DNA of 64,000 nt. Source: Labrys okinawensis. Its GTDB lineage: Bacteria > Pseudomonadota > Alphaproteobacteria > Rhizobiales > Labraceae. The DNA lies in assembly GCF_002982075.1 (NCBI RefSeq), contig NZ_PUEJ01000003.1, forward strand, positions 124,001 to 188,000, in the 5' to 3' direction. Of the stretch, positions 44,223 through 53,901 are shown piece by piece. Each line of letters starts with the position of its first letter. Within the stretch, counting starts at the first letter, position 1. The notes under the pieces are model-generated. The model was given only the letters and a program-made list of their open reading frames with translations. It did no database searches and had not been told where the DNA came from. The position numbers and the translations under genes are program-made.

Positions 44223-44987
44223 TCAGATTCCACTGATGCGTCGGTGCACGCCGTCGAGGCTCTCGGCGAAAGCCTCGAAGAGCTTGCGATCGGTCAGCTC
44301 GCGCAGGACCTGTTCGTTGATGCCGCCACGTGTCGCATATTCCTGTGCCAGATGCATGAAATCGGTGTCGGGCGCTGCCTCCGGCGCCTGGGCCAGGGCC
44401 TTGAACAGGGCGCTGACATAGCTACGCGCTGTCGGGTCAGAAACGCCATGGCCCTGCAGCCAGCCGTGAAGGGTGTCGAGATATTTGAAATAGGTGGCGA
44501 ATGTCGCGGTGGCGACGCTCAGCGCATCGAATTCGGTAACATCCTTCACCGCGAAGGCCTTGCCGAACCGGGCGAAGAAGGCCACGACGTCGGGATCGGG
44601 CGGATAGATGATCGTCGGCCCCTGCCTTTGGGCGACCATCGGCAGCGCCTTGGTGACGCGCTCGGCCGGGGAGACCAGGGCGGCGATCTCCTCGAGAGAC
44701 AGAGTGGCGATCAGACTGATGATGCGATGGGCGGGGCGAAACTGCAGGCCTGCCAGCACGTCATGGGCGATCTGCGGCCGGACGGCGAGCATGATCGTGT
44801 CGCAGGCGTCGAGAACGGCCTGATTGTCGGCCGCGACCCGTACATCGGCAAAGCGCGAGGCCAGGTCGGCGGCGACAGCCTCGTTGCGCGGCGACAGCAC
44901 GACCGCCACGTCGTTGTCGGCAACGGATTTGAGGCCGGTCACGATAGCCGACGTCAGCGCTCCCGTCCCGATGAAGCCGAGCTTCAC
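44223..44987 (-). CDS. Pyrroline-5-carboxylate reductase-like oxidoreductase
   Basis: A 254-aa ProC-family protein. The NAD(P)-binding start MKLGFIGTGALTSAIVTGL and the LAVRPQ element (about 67-72; usually AVKPQ) are clear. The C-terminal dimer domain, with FATYFKYLDTLHGWLQGHGV, is less typical than in true ProC, and the signature near DxVTSPGGTT is changed to YATRGGINEQVL. A paralogue is therefore likely, and proline biosynthesis is uncertain. The start overlaps the end of ribF by four bases. Confidence 0.78.
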   Translation of the reverse strand: MKLGFIGTGALTSAIVTGLKSVADNDVAVVLSPRNEAVAADLASRFADVRVAADNQAVLDACDTIMLAVRPQIAHDVLAGLQFRPAHRIISLIATLSLEEIAALVSPAERVTKALPMVAQRQGPTIIYPPDPDVVAFFARFGKAFAVKDVTEFDALSVATATFATYFKYLDTLHGWLQGHGVSDPTARSYVSALFKALAQAPEAAPDTDFMHLAQEYATRGGINEQVLRELTDRKLFEAFAESLDGVHRRISGI

Positions 44988-45943
44988 GATCCGTCTCGTG
45001 CTGTCATCTGCCGGGCAATGCGGCTGTCCTCGTTCATGCGCTCGATCAGCGCCTTGATCGAGTCGAACTTCAACTCGCCGCGGATATAGCCGACGAAAGC
45101 GATCTCGATCTCCTTACCGTAGAGATCGCCGGAATAATCGAACACGAAGGTCTCCAGCAAGGGCGGGCCGTTGTCGAAGGTCGGGCGGCGGCCGAAACTG
45201 GCGACGCCGGCATGCACGATGCCGTCGATCTCGGCACGCACGGCGTAAATGCCCAAGGCCAGGCCACATTGCGGATCGAGTGCCATGTTCGCGGTGGGAA
45301 AGCCGAGTTCGCGGCCACGCTTCTCGCCGTGGACGACGGTGCCCAGCACGGACCATTCATGGCCGAGCAGGCGATTGGCGCGCGTGATGTCGCCAGCCGC
45401 CAGGGCGCGGCGAATGGCCGAGGAGGACACGGCCTCGCCGCTCTCGCGCGTCGGCGCCACGATGGCGATGTCGAGGCCGAGGGCACGCCCGTGCTGCACC
45501 AGGAATTCGGGGGTGCCGCGGCGGTCCTTGCCGAAATGAAAGTCATAGCCGACGGCGACGGCATGGGCGCCGAGCCGCCGCACCATCAGCTCCTCCAGGA
45601 ATTCCTCGGCCGTCATGCCGGCAAGCGCCCTGTCGAAGGTGAGGGTGATCAGCGCGTCGAGGCCGGCCTTCTCCAGGAGGCGGGCCTTCAAGGCGGGCGG
45701 CGTCAGCCGGAACAGGGGCTCGTCCGGCCGGAACAGGCTGCGCGGATGCGGCTCGAAGCTGAGGGCGACGGCCGGGCGCGAGCGATGATGCGGTCCCGGC
45801 TGCGAGCCCCTGGCAAGCGCCTCGGCCGCATCGATCACGGCCAGGTGGCCGCGATGCACACCGTCGAAATTGCCGATCGCGATGGCGGCGCCGGCAAGAT
45901 GCGCGGGCAGGGTGACGGGATCGAGAAACTGCTCGAAGGCCAT
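44984..45943 (-). CDS. ribF: Bifunctional riboflavin kinase / FAD synthetase
   Basis: A 319-aa enzyme that makes FMN and then FAD from riboflavin. The N-terminal nucleotidyltransferase has GNFDGVHRGH (about 24-33) and the SSSAIRRAL motif. The C-terminal riboflavin kinase has GRELGFPTANM and ETFVFDYSGDLYG. The length is typical. It starts five bases after the HAD hydrolase gene and overlaps the ProC-like gene, giving a three-gene unit. Confidence 0.95.
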   Translation of the reverse strand: MAFEQFLDPVTLPAHLAGAAIAIGNFDGVHRGHLAVIDAAEALARGSQPGPHHRSRPAVALSFEPHPRSLFRPDEPLFRLTPPALKARLLEKAGLDALITLTFDRALAGMTAEEFLEELMVRRLGAHAVAVGYDFHFGKDRRGTPEFLVQHGRALGLDIAIVAPTRESGEAVSSSAIRRALAAGDITRANRLLGHEWSVLGTVVHGEKRGRELGFPTANMALDPQCGLALGIYAVRAEIDGIVHAGVASFGRRPTFDNGPPLLETFVFDYSGDLYGKEIEIAFVGYIRGELKFDSIKALIERMNEDSRIARQMTARDGS

Positions 45944-45948
45944 GATGT

Positions 45949-46821
45949 CTACCAGATCAGCCGCGGCATGACCGCGTCGGGAATGACGCCCTTGTCGGCA
46001 AGGAAGGCAGAGAGCGCCTCGGGGTCGACGCCATCGCCTTCATGGCCGGCCTCGAGCGCATGGATGCCGCCGGAGATGAACAGCGCCCCGCAGCCGATGG
46101 CGGTGGCGCCCGCGAGATCTGTCCGCACCGAATCGCCGATCGCCAGGGTTTGCGCGGAGGAGGTCGGCTTGCCGCGGAGCGAGGCGGCAGTCTCGAAGGC
46201 GGCGTCGTAGATCGGCTTGTAGGGCTTGCCGCAGATGGCCACGTCGCCGCCGATGGCGCGATAGGCTTCTGCCAGTGCTCCGGCGCAATAGATGATGGTG
46301 CCGCCACGATCGACGATGAGGTCGGGATTGGCGCAGATCATCGGCACGTCGCGCGCCTTGAAGCCGGCCAGCATGTCCCTGTAGGTCTCCGGCGTCTCCG
46401 TGGTGTCGTCGAACAGGCCGGTGCAAACGACCACCTCGGCCTCCTCGGGCGTGTCGGCGAAGCGGATGCCGAGGCCGTCATAAAGCGGCCGGTCGCGATC
46501 GGGGCCGAGATGGAAGACCTTTTTTGCCGCCACGGCGGCGATCTGCGCCCGCGTCACGTCGCCCGAGGTGACGATGGCGTCCCAGCATTCGCGCGGCAGG
46601 CCGAGCCGGTCGAGCTGCGGCATCACCGACTGGGCGGGCCGCGGTGCGTTGGAGACCAGCACCACCGTGCCGCCCTGCCGGCGATAGGCGATGAGGGCGT
46701 CGGCAACCCCGTCGAACACCCGGTGGCCATTATGGATGACGCCCCAGATGTCGCAGAAAATCAGGTCATAGGCGCTGGCAATCTCGCGAAAGCCATGGAT
46801 GAGACGGGGCGAGGAAACCAA
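45949..46821 (-). CDS. TIGR01459-type HAD hydrolase
   Basis: A 290-aa HAD phosphatase of the NagD-like group found mainly in alphaproteobacteria. Motif I is CDIWGVIHNG, motif II VVLVSNAPRP, and the C-terminal IGDSVRTDLAGA gives the final acidic residues. The substrate is unknown. The start is taken at TTG 46821 (MVSSPRLIHGF) with AAAGG about 9 bases upstream, because conservation begins here and upstream in-frame codons lie in repeats. It heads the set HAD-ribF-proC-like. Confidence 0.88.
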   Translation of the reverse strand: MVSSPRLIHGFREIASAYDLIFCDIWGVIHNGHRVFDGVADALIAYRRQGGTVVLVSNAPRPAQSVMPQLDRLGLPRECWDAIVTSGDVTRAQIAAVAAKKVFHLGPDRDRPLYDGLGIRFADTPEEAEVVVCTGLFDDTTETPETYRDMLAGFKARDVPMICANPDLIVDRGGTIIYCAGALAEAYRAIGGDVAICGKPYKPIYDAAFETAASLRGKPTSSAQTLAIGDSVRTDLAGATAIGCGALFISGGIHALEAGHEGDGVDPEALSAFLADKGVIPDAVMPRLIW

Positions 46822-46948
46822 GGCGGGGCCTTTCTGGTCGAAGGAACGATGCGTGGCGGGACGCAGCCCCTCACATAAGCCCTGAAAGACGGGCTGGGAA
46901 GAGACAAGGGGGTGGCAGCGTCGAAAGGGGCAGGAAAGAGCGCCACCG

Positions 46949-47095
46949 CCTTCTCCCCTTGCGGGAGAAGGTGCCCCGAAGGGACGGATGAGGGGAGATA
47001 CGCAACCTGGTTGGGAAATCGCTGCACCCCTCATCCCCCTGCCGGGACCTTTAGCCAACTCCTTCGGAGTTGGCGACACCCGCAAGGGGAGAAGG
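46949..47095. repeat. CTTCTCCC-type palindromic element with an inserted hairpin
   Basis: The left arm CCTTCTCCCCTTGCGGGAGAAGG followed by GGATGAGGGG is mirrored by CCCCTCATCC and CCCGCAAGGGGAGAAGG on the right, as in 17897-18179. In the right arm the expected GGACCTTCTCCC is split by about 25 extra bases holding a second hairpin, CCAACTCC-TTC-GGAGTTGG (47055-47073). It fills most of the gap between the HAD and patatin genes. Confidence 0.75.
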
Positions 47096-47103
47096 AACCT
47101 GGC

Positions 47104-47955
47104 TTATCCCCGCTCCAGCAAATCGCCGAGCCGCCGTTTCAATTCCTCCTTCGCCGGCCTCGCCAGGCGGAAGACCACGCTGGAGCGGGCGAAATCGAGG
47201 GCGCGGATGCTGCCGACATTGGGGCGGATCAGGATGTCGGGTCGATAATGGGCGGCCTTGGCGTCGACGATGGCGGCCTGCATGATCTGCAGCGCGCCGA
47301 ACATCGCCTCGAAGGTGCCGGGCATGTCGGTCTCCGTGGCAAGCGTGGCAGCACCGGAGACATCGACCCCGACCAGGATATCGGCCTTGCCGGCGAGATG
47401 GTCGAGCGGCAGGGGATTGACGGTAGCGCCGTCGATCAGCACCTGGCCGTCGATGCGTACCGGCCGGATCGCACCGGGTATCGCCATGGAGGCGGCGACG
47501 GCCTGGCGCAGCGGGCCGGAGGTGAAGGCCCGTTCGCGGCGGCCGTAATAGTCGGTGGCCACGACGGTGAGCGGAATGGCGAGTTCGGAGAAAGTCTTGG
47601 GCACGACCTCTGGCAGGAAGGCTTCGCAGAAGGCTTCGGCATCGATCATCACCGGATTGCCGAGGCCGGAGAACAGGTCGGCCAGCCGCCCGGTGCGGGC
47701 CGCCATCAGCTTGCTGCGCGTGCCGCGGCGATCGGCGAGGGTGGCAAGCGTGTAGGCATGGAGCTCGGCGGCCGACAGGCCGGCGGCATAGGCGGCGGCA
47801 TAGATCGCCCCCATCGAGGTGCCGGCCATAGCGACCGGGCGGATGCCGAGCTCGTCGAAGACTTCCAGCATCGCGATATGGGCGAGGCCCCGTGCGCCGC
47901 CGCCGCCGAGTGCCAATGCCACGGTCTTGACGGGGCTCTTGACCCTGGGCGTCAT
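47104..47955 (-). CDS. Patatin-like phospholipase (RssA type)
   Basis: A 283-aa patatin-family lipid acyl hydrolase. The oxyanion loop GGGGARGLAH (about 17-26), the nucleophile elbow GTSMG and the catalytic dyad aspartate in DGA (LIDGATVNPLP) are all intact, so the protein is predicted active. The target lipid is unknown. ATG 47955 lies one base after the purD stop, so the two are likely co-transcribed. ATG 47955 is preferred to upstream starts because the conserved strand KTVALALGG follows within 11 residues. Confidence 0.9.
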   Translation of the reverse strand: MTPRVKSPVKTVALALGGGGARGLAHIAMLEVFDELGIRPVAMAGTSMGAIYAAAYAAGLSAAELHAYTLATLADRRGTRSKLMAARTGRLADLFSGLGNPVMIDAEAFCEAFLPEVVPKTFSELAIPLTVVATDYYGRRERAFTSGPLRQAVAASMAIPGAIRPVRIDGQVLIDGATVNPLPLDHLAGKADILVGVDVSGAATLATETDMPGTFEAMFGALQIMQAAIVDAKAAHYRPDILIRPNVGSIRALDFARSSVVFRLARPAKEELKRRLGDLLERG

Positions 47956-47956
47956 G

Positions 47957-49228
47957 TCAGGCCTTGCCGATGGCACGCCAGCCGATGTCGCGGCGGCTGA
48001 AGCCTTCGGGCCAGTCGATGAGGTCGACGGCTTCATAGGCCCGCTTCTGTGCCTCCGCCACGCTCTTGCCGCTGGCGGTGATGCCGAGCACGCGCCCGCC
48101 ATTGGCCAGGATGTGATCACCCGAGCGCTTGGTTCCGGCATGGAAGACCAGCACGTCGTCGAGCGAGGCGGCCTTGGCGAGATCCCGGATTTCCGAACCG
48201 CGGGGGAAACTGCCGGGATAGCCCTTGGTGGCCATCACCACGCAGAGCGCCGCATCGCTCTTCCAGCGCAGCGAGATGGTGGAGAGCACGCCGTCCGCCG
48301 AGGCGATCAGGGCCGGCAGGAGGTCCGAGCGCAACCGCGGCATCAGGACCTGCGTTTCCGGATCGCCGAAGCGGACATTGTATTCGATCAGCTGAGGGCC
48401 GTCCCTGGTGATCATCAGGCCGGCGAAAAGCACGCCCTTGAAGGGGGTGCCGCGGGCGGCCATGGCCCGCACGGTGGGGCGGATGATGGTCTCCATCACG
48501 CGCTCTTCCATCTCGGGCGTCATGATCGGGGCGGGCGAATAGGCGCCCATGCCGCCGGTATTCGGACCCTTGTCACCGTCGAAGGCGCGCTTGTGGTCCT
48601 GCGCGGAAATCAGCGGAATGGCGGTAGTGCCGTCGCACAGGGCGAAGAAGCTCGCCTCCTCGCCTTCCAGGAACTGCTCGACCACCACCTCGTGGCCGGC
48701 CTCGCCGACGCTGCCGGCGAAGATGGCGTCGACGGCGGCAAGGGCATCCTCCAGCGTCATCGCCACCACCACGCCCTTGCCGGCGGCCAGGCCGTCGGCC
48801 TTGATCACGATCGGCGCACCCTGTTCGCGGACATAGGCGCGCGCGGCGGCAGCGTCGGTGAAGCGCCGATAGGCTGCGGTCGGGATGGAGAATTCCTGGC
48901 AGAGGTCCTTGGTGTAGCCCTTTGAGCCCTCGAGCTGGGCGGCGGCCCTGGAAGGACCGAAGGCCTTGATCCCGGCGGCGGCGAGATCGTCGACCAGGCC
49001 GGCGACCAGCGGTGCCTCGGGACCCACCACCACGAAGTCGATCTCGTTCTCGCGGCAGAAGGCGATTACCGCCGGATGATCTGTCGCGTCCACGGCGGCG
49101 CAGATGGCGCATTCTTCCATGCCGGGATTGCCGGGCGCGGCATAAAGCCTCTCGCAGAGCGGGCTCGCCGATATCGCCCAGGCCAGGGCATGTTCGCGCC
49201 CGCCCGATCCGATCAGAAGAATGTTCAT
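47957..49228 (-). CDS. purD: Phosphoribosylamine-glycine ligase
   Basis: A 423-aa ATP-grasp enzyme (GARS) of purine biosynthesis, joining phosphoribosylamine and glycine. It starts [17 protein letters not shown] and contains [49 protein letters not shown] and [10 protein letters not shown]. The length and motif set are complete. The start at ATG 49228 follows from the canonical N-terminus. Confidence 0.96.
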   Translation of the reverse strand: MNILLIGSGGREHALAWAISASPLCERLYAAPGNPGMEECAICAAVDATDHPAVIAFCRENEIDFVVVGPEAPLVAGLVDDLAAAGIKAFGPSRAAAQLEGSKGYTKDLCQEFSIPTAAYRRFTDAAAARAYVREQGAPIVIKADGLAAGKGVVVAMTLEDALAAVDAIFAGSVGEAGHEVVVEQFLEGEEASFFALCDGTTAIPLISAQDHKRAFDGDKGPNTGGMGAYSPAPIMTPEMEERVMETIIRPTVRAMAARGTPFKGVLFAGLMITRDGPQLIEYNVRFGDPETQVLMPRLRSDLLPALIASADGVLSTISLRWKSDAALCVVMATKGYPGSFPRGSEIRDLAKAASLDDVLVFHAGTKRSGDHILANGGRVLGITASGKSVAEAQKRAYEAVDLIDWPEGFSRRDIGWRAIGKA

Positions 49229-49328
49229 CGTCACCGCCTGCAGAAATTCCGTTGGCCGGACCTTTGCCCCATCGGGGAGCAGGATGCAATGTCGAAGCGT
49301 ATTCCCCCGGAGCGCAGGCGTTTCTTGC

Positions 49329-50249
49329 TCAGCAGATGACGGTGTCGACCACCCACCAACCCGGCCGATGCTCCGCGATCGCCAGCCTCGCCTCGACCGC
49401 GGCTTCGACCGTCTCGAACAGGCCGAACACGGTGGCGCCCGAGCCCGACATGCGGGCGAGGCGGCAGGCGGGCTGGTCGCGCAAGGCGCCGAGTGCTTCG
49501 GCGATCGCCGGGCGCAGGGCAAGGGCGGGCGGCTCGAGATCGTTGCCGCCGCGACGAAGATTGTCGATCAGCCTGACCGGGCTCCGCTCGCCCTCGATGG
49601 CCGCCGCCAGGGAAAGCTCGGAAGAAGCGACCGGCCCGACGGGAAGGGCGAGAGCCCGGAAGACGTCCGCCGTCGGCGTGGCAACGCCTGGATTGACGAG
49701 GATGGCGGGCAGGGGCGGCAGAGGGACCGGAGCCGACAGGCTCTCTCCCGCACCGCGCATCCAGCGGCTCACGCCTTCCAGGCAGACCGGAACGTCCGAG
49801 CCCGTGGCGCGGGCGGCAACCAGGATGCGCTCATCGGTCAGCGGCAGGCCGTTGGCGCGGGCGAGCAGGCGCAGGGCAGCCGCGGCATCCGAGGAGCCGC
49901 CCCCGATGCCGGCTGCCGCCGGCAAGCGCTTGTCGAGCCGGAAATGGCCGAGAACGAGACCTGGATGCCGCTCGCCCAGAGCCTTGGCCGCCTTAAGCAC
50001 GAGATTGTCGGCAAGAGCGCCGGTCTCATCCGCCCGGGGACCGGAGACCTCCAGGGAAAGATCGGCCCCCGGTTCGAGACTGAGTTCGTCGGCGATGCCG
50101 GCAAAGGCGACCAGGCTGTCGAGCACATGAAGGCCGTCCGCACGCCGGCCCAGCACGGCCAGGGTCAGATTGACCTTGGCACGGGCTTTCTCGTTCAGCC
50201 GGCCCGGCGAAACTCCCGTTTCGCCGGCCGCCGGGAGGTCAGCCGCCAT
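49329..50249 (-). CDS. ispE: 4-diphosphocytidyl-2-C-methyl-D-erythritol kinase
   Basis: A 306-aa GHMP kinase of the MEP isoprenoid pathway. The N-terminal [18 protein letters not shown] gives the Lys-Asn substrate site, [21 protein letters not shown] the ATP loop (about 108-128) and [13 protein letters not shown] the third GHMP motif. It overlaps the TPR-protein gene upstream by 11 bases, so the two are coupled. Length is normal, with a slightly long N-terminal leader ([16 protein letters not shown]). Confidence 0.94.
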   Translation of the reverse strand: MAADLPAAGETGVSPGRLNEKARAKVNLTLAVLGRRADGLHVLDSLVAFAGIADELSLEPGADLSLEVSGPRADETGALADNLVLKAAKALGERHPGLVLGHFRLDKRLPAAAGIGGGSSDAAAALRLLARANGLPLTDERILVAARATGSDVPVCLEGVSRWMRGAGESLSAPVPLPPLPAILVNPGVATPTADVFRALALPVGPVASSELSLAAAIEGERSPVRLIDNLRRGGNDLEPPALALRPAIAEALGALRDQPACRLARMSGSGATVFGLFETVEAAVEARLAIAEHRPGWWVVDTVIC

Positions 50250-52290
50250 TGTTGTTGGACGGAGCTGCAGGCTTTATGGGCTCGGCCGGCTTCGGTGTAT
50301 CGGCCGGCTTGGGCGCATCCATTGGCTTGGGAGCGTCAGCTGGCTTTGTCTCGTCTGCGGGCTTGGGAGCCTCAGCAGGTTTCGTCTCATCCGCCGGCTT
50401 GGGCGCATCCGCAGGCTTTTCGGGCTGCGAGGGCTGGACGGCATCCGGTGTCTTCGGCGCGTCGGCCGGCTTTGCCGCGTCCGCCGGCTTGGGAGCATCG
50501 GCGGGCTTGGGCGCATCGGCGGGTTTGGGCGCATCCGGAGACTTGGTGGCGTCGCCGGCCTTGCCGGCATCGGCCGAGGCCGTGTCCCGCATGCCGTCCT
50601 TCAGCTTCTGCTCGATCTTGGCTTTTTCGTCCGGCTCGGGCTTGGCATCGAGAGCGTGGCGCCACTGGAAGGTCGCCTCCAGCTTGCGCCCGATCTTCCA
50701 ATAAGCATCGCCCAGATGGTCGTTGATGGTGGGGTCGCTCGGTTTGAGGGAGACTGCGCGCTCGAGCTGTTCGACGGCCTCGTCATATTGGCCGAGCTTG
50801 TAGTTGGCCCAGCCGAGACTGTCGACAATGTAGCCGTCATCGGGGCGCTGATCGACGGCCTTCTTGATCATCTCCATGCCTTCCTGGAGATGGAGGCCCT
50901 GATCGATCCAGGAGTAGCCGAGATAGTTCAGCACCGAAGGCTGGTCGGGGAAGAGCTCGAGCGCCTTCTTGAAGTCGGCCTCGGCCTTGGGCCACTGCTT
51001 GGTGCGCTCATAGGCGATGCCGCGATAATAGAAGGTGGGCCAGTCATTGCGGGTGGGTTTGCCGATCACGTCGACGGCCTGGGAGAAGGCCACCGCCGCT
51101 TCGTCCCAGCGTTTGCGCTGATTGAAGATGCCGCCGAGCGAGATGATGGCATCGAGATCCTGCGGATTGGCCGCGATGATCTTCTTCAGATGCGCCACGC
51201 CCTCATCCGTCTTGTCGAGTTCGTCCAGCGTGGTGGCGAGCTCGATTTCGGCATTGCGCTTGAGCGGCGAGGAAGCGGGCACGCTCTTGAACAGGGTCTC
51301 CGCGGTCTGGGGCTGCTTGAGATCGCTGTAGAGCTCGGCGAGGCCGATCAGCGCGGTGGCGTTGTTGGGCTCCAGATAGAGCGCCAGACGATAGAACACC
51401 ACGGCATAGTCGGCGCCACCCTGCTTGGCGATACCGGCGGCGACCGAAACCAGGATGTCGGCTGCACCCTGCTGGGCTGATGTCACGGCCGGCCCGATGC
51501 GCTTGCCGGCCTTGATGTCGGCGATCAGCGCCGTGACGATCGGCTGGCGGGGCACCTTGGCCGAATAGGCATCCAGCACCTTCAGCGCCTCGTCCTTCTT
51601 GCCGGCGCGCACCAGCGCGCGCGCATAGGCATCGACGATGGAGACGGCATTGGCGTCGCGCTCATGGGCATCCTTGAGCCGGGCGATCGCCTCATCGCGC
51701 ATGCCGGCCATGTCGAGCATCATGCCGGTGGAGAAATTCTTGAAGGTGGAAAAGCCGTCATTGGACGAAATGTCGTCGCTGGCCACCACGCCCTTCTTGG
51801 TCTGGCCGGCGCCCGCATAGGTCCAGGTGGAGATCAGCGGCGTCGCCAGCTGCAGGATCGGCTTGTCGAGGGTGAAGGCGAGTTCGTCGCGGGCCTTGGT
51901 GTAGTCCCGTCCCTTCAGCGCCCGGATGCCGAGCACGAGATGGGCGATGGGGTTCTTCTTGTCGATCGCCACCACGCGCCGGGCGAAAGTGACGGCCTTG
52001 TCCATCTCGCCCGAGGTCAGCAATGCGATGAAGGTGCGGTTGGTCAGCTCCTGGCGGGCCTGTTCGTCCTTGAACAGGCCGCTGCTCAGCGCCTTGGCAT
52101 AGAAGGAGGCCGCGTTGTCGTCATCGCGCACATTGGCGGCCAGCCGTCCCGCCAACAGGCTGCCGGAGGCGGAGGTCGGCCGGAACGGACGCTCGACCGT
52201 CTTGGCCGCCAGTGCCGGCGCCATCAGGGTCGTCGAGAAGGCGATCGCCAGCAAAGCGGCGGAAAAGGACATGCGGGAAGACAGGGGCAC
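50239..52290 (-). CDS. Secreted TPR-repeat protein with Pro/Ala/Lys-rich tail
   Basis: A 683-aa protein. A signal peptide ([19 protein letters not shown]) is followed by about a dozen TPR-like helical repeats (residues 45-560) and then a low-complexity C-terminal tail of about 110 residues made of DAPKPA and ETKPA-type units, ending [10 protein letters not shown]. The layout suits a periplasmic or cell-surface scaffold; the tail could span peptidoglycan. GTG 52290 gives [16 protein letters not shown] 52272 is an alternative. It overlaps ispE, an arrangement (TPR gene before ispE) I believe is common in the group. Confidence 0.82.
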   Translation of the reverse strand: MPLSSRMSFSAALLAIAFSTTLMAPALAAKTVERPFRPTSASGSLLAGRLAANVRDDDNAASFYAKALSSGLFKDEQARQELTNRTFIALLTSGEMDKAVTFARRVVAIDKKNPIAHLVLGIRALKGRDYTKARDELAFTLDKPILQLATPLISTWTYAGAGQTKKGVVASDDISSNDGFSTFKNFSTGMMLDMAGMRDEAIARLKDAHERDANAVSIVDAYARALVRAGKKDEALKVLDAYSAKVPRQPIVTALIADIKAGKRIGPAVTSAQQGAADILVSVAAGIAKQGGADYAVVFYRLALYLEPNNATALIGLAELYSDLKQPQTAETLFKSVPASSPLKRNAEIELATTLDELDKTDEGVAHLKKIIAANPQDLDAIISLGGIFNQRKRWDEAAVAFSQAVDVIGKPTRNDWPTFYYRGIAYERTKQWPKAEADFKKALELFPDQPSVLNYLGYSWIDQGLHLQEGMEMIKKAVDQRPDDGYIVDSLGWANYKLGQYDEAVEQLERAVSLKPSDPTINDHLGDAYWKIGRKLEATFQWRHALDAKPEPDEKAKIEQKLKDGMRDTASADAGKAGDATKSPDAPKPADAPKPADAPKPADAAKPADAPKTPDAVQPSQPEKPADAPKPADETKPAEAPKPADETKPADAPKPMDAPKPADTPKPAEPIKPAAPSNNNGG
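50250..50560 (-). repeat. Degenerate tandem repeats coding for the Pro/Ala/Lys tail
   Basis: The coding strand repeats units of about 18-24 bases for D-A-P-K-P-A and E-T-K-P-A. Copies vary, but several adjacent ones are nearly identical, so length polymorphism between strains is expected. Confidence 0.7.
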
Positions 52291-52558
52291 TGGAAAGAAA
52301 ACTCCGAATCAGCCGGCCGCCTCGACACAGGCGACGCAGTCGCGAATTATTCGCCGCTACCATGGCTGCTTTGAGGCGAGGGAACAACCCACTCGCCTCG
52401 CTAATCCGCCGATTTCGCCGGCCGATGCGCCCATCTCCAGCCGAGGTTGGCGGCTGTAACTCCAGACGGCGCCATTGCTGGCGGGTATCGGCCGTTCCCC
52501 CGGAATGGCCCGGGGATCCGTGCTTGACAAGCTGCCCCTGCGGTACGACCCCTTGGTC

Positions 52559-53809
52559 ATGTCCGCTCCCGCCGCCTGTGCGCCGCCCGTGCCTCATGTC
52601 GCACGCGGTTCGGCCGCCTACCGCAAGATCAGCCTCGCTCTCTTCCTCGCCGGGTTCGGCACTTTTTCGCTCATCTACTGCGTTCAGCCCTTGCTGCCGC
52701 TGCTGGCCGAGGAATTCCATGTCGGCGCGGCCCAGAGTTCGCTGGCGCTCTCGCTGACCACCGGTGCCCTGGCCTTCGCGATCTTCGCCGCCGCCGCGGT
52801 TTCGGAGCGATTCGGGCGGCGCGCCTTGATGTTCGCGTCCATCGGCCTTGCCAGCCTGCTCAATCTTGCCGTCGCGGTCACGCCGGGCTGGCACGCCATT
52901 CTCGCCCTGCGCGCGGCGGAAGGCGTGGCGATCGGCGGCGTACCGGCCATTGCCATCGCCTATCTGGCCGAGGAGATCGAGCCTGCCGGCCTCGGCTTTG
53001 CGATGGGGCTTTACATTGCCGGCACCGCGCTCGGCGGCATGTCGGGCCGTGTGCTGACCGGCATTCTGGCCGAGTTCCTGACCTGGCGCTTCGCAGTGGG
53101 GATAGTCGGTCTCGCCGGCCTCGTCCTGGCGCTCGGTTTCGTCCTGCTGCTGCCGCCGTCGCAGCATTTCACCCCGCGAAAGGGGTTCGATCTGCGCTAT
53201 CATCTCCGGGCCTGGCTTTCTCATTTCGGCCGCGAAAAGCCTGGAGGCGTGCCGGCGAAGCCCCTGCTGTTCGCCATCGCCTTTTGCGGCTTCGGCAGCT
53301 TCGTGACCGTCTATAATTACGCCGGGTTCCGGCTGATGGCGCCGCCCTTCGACCTCGGCCCGACGCAGACGAGCCTGATCTTCACCGTCTATCTGTTCGG
53401 CACCCTCTCTTCCTCGCTCGGCGGCATGGCGGCCGACCGGGTGGGGCGGGCACCGGTGCTGATCGCAGGCCTCCTGACCATGGCGGCCGGCATCGGGCTG
53501 ACATTCCTGCCCAGCCTTGTCGGCATCATCGCCGGCATTGCGGTGCTGACATCCGGTCAGTTCGCCTGCCACGCCGTGGCGAGCGGCTGGGTCGGACGGC
53601 TGGGCGGCACCAGCAAGGGCCATGCAGCTTCGCTATACATGCTGGCCTATTACCTCGGTGCCAGCATCGTCGGTTCGACCGGCGGCTGGTTCTGGAGTGC
53701 CGGGGGATGGCCCGCCGTCGTCGGCTTCACCCTGGTGCTGATCGTGCTTGCGATCGGAGGGGCGGCGGGGCTGATGCGCCATGAGCGGGGAGAGCGACTG
53801 GCGCGATGA
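52559..53809 (+). CDS. MFS transporter (YnfM/arabinose-efflux-like)
   Basis: A 416-aa major facilitator protein with twelve predicted helices. The first loop motif ERFGRRALMFASIGL, the YCVQPLLPLLAEEFHV segment after helix 1 and the second-half motif ADRVGRAPVLIAGLL are visible. It is probably a proton-driven drug or metabolite exporter. ATG 52559 gives a short cytoplasmic leader; an earlier in-frame start would add an unlikely basic stretch. It is divergent from the TPR gene across a 268-base gap that shows no clear regulatory site. Confidence 0.88.
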   Translation: MSAPAACAPPVPHVARGSAAYRKISLALFLAGFGTFSLIYCVQPLLPLLAEEFHVGAAQSSLALSLTTGALAFAIFAAAAVSERFGRRALMFASIGLASLLNLAVAVTPGWHAILALRAAEGVAIGGVPAIAIAYLAEEIEPAGLGFAMGLYIAGTALGGMSGRVLTGILAEFLTWRFAVGIVGLAGLVLALGFVLLLPPSQHFTPRKGFDLRYHLRAWLSHFGREKPGGVPAKPLLFAIAFCGFGSFVTVYNYAGFRLMAPPFDLGPTQTSLIFTVYLFGTLSSSLGGMAADRVGRAPVLIAGLLTMAAGIGLTFLPSLVGIIAGIAVLTSGQFACHAVASGWVGRLGGTSKGHAASLYMLAYYLGASIVGSTGGWFWSAGGWPAVVGFTLVLIVLAIGGAAGLMRHERGERLAR

Positions 53810-53901
53810 GGCGGTGCCGAATGTCTCTCACGGCGGTGCGGGGACGCGCCAACCCGCCGTAGAGGAAAAAGCGTTCGGGCCAAGGCAAACCGGGACTCGC
53901 C

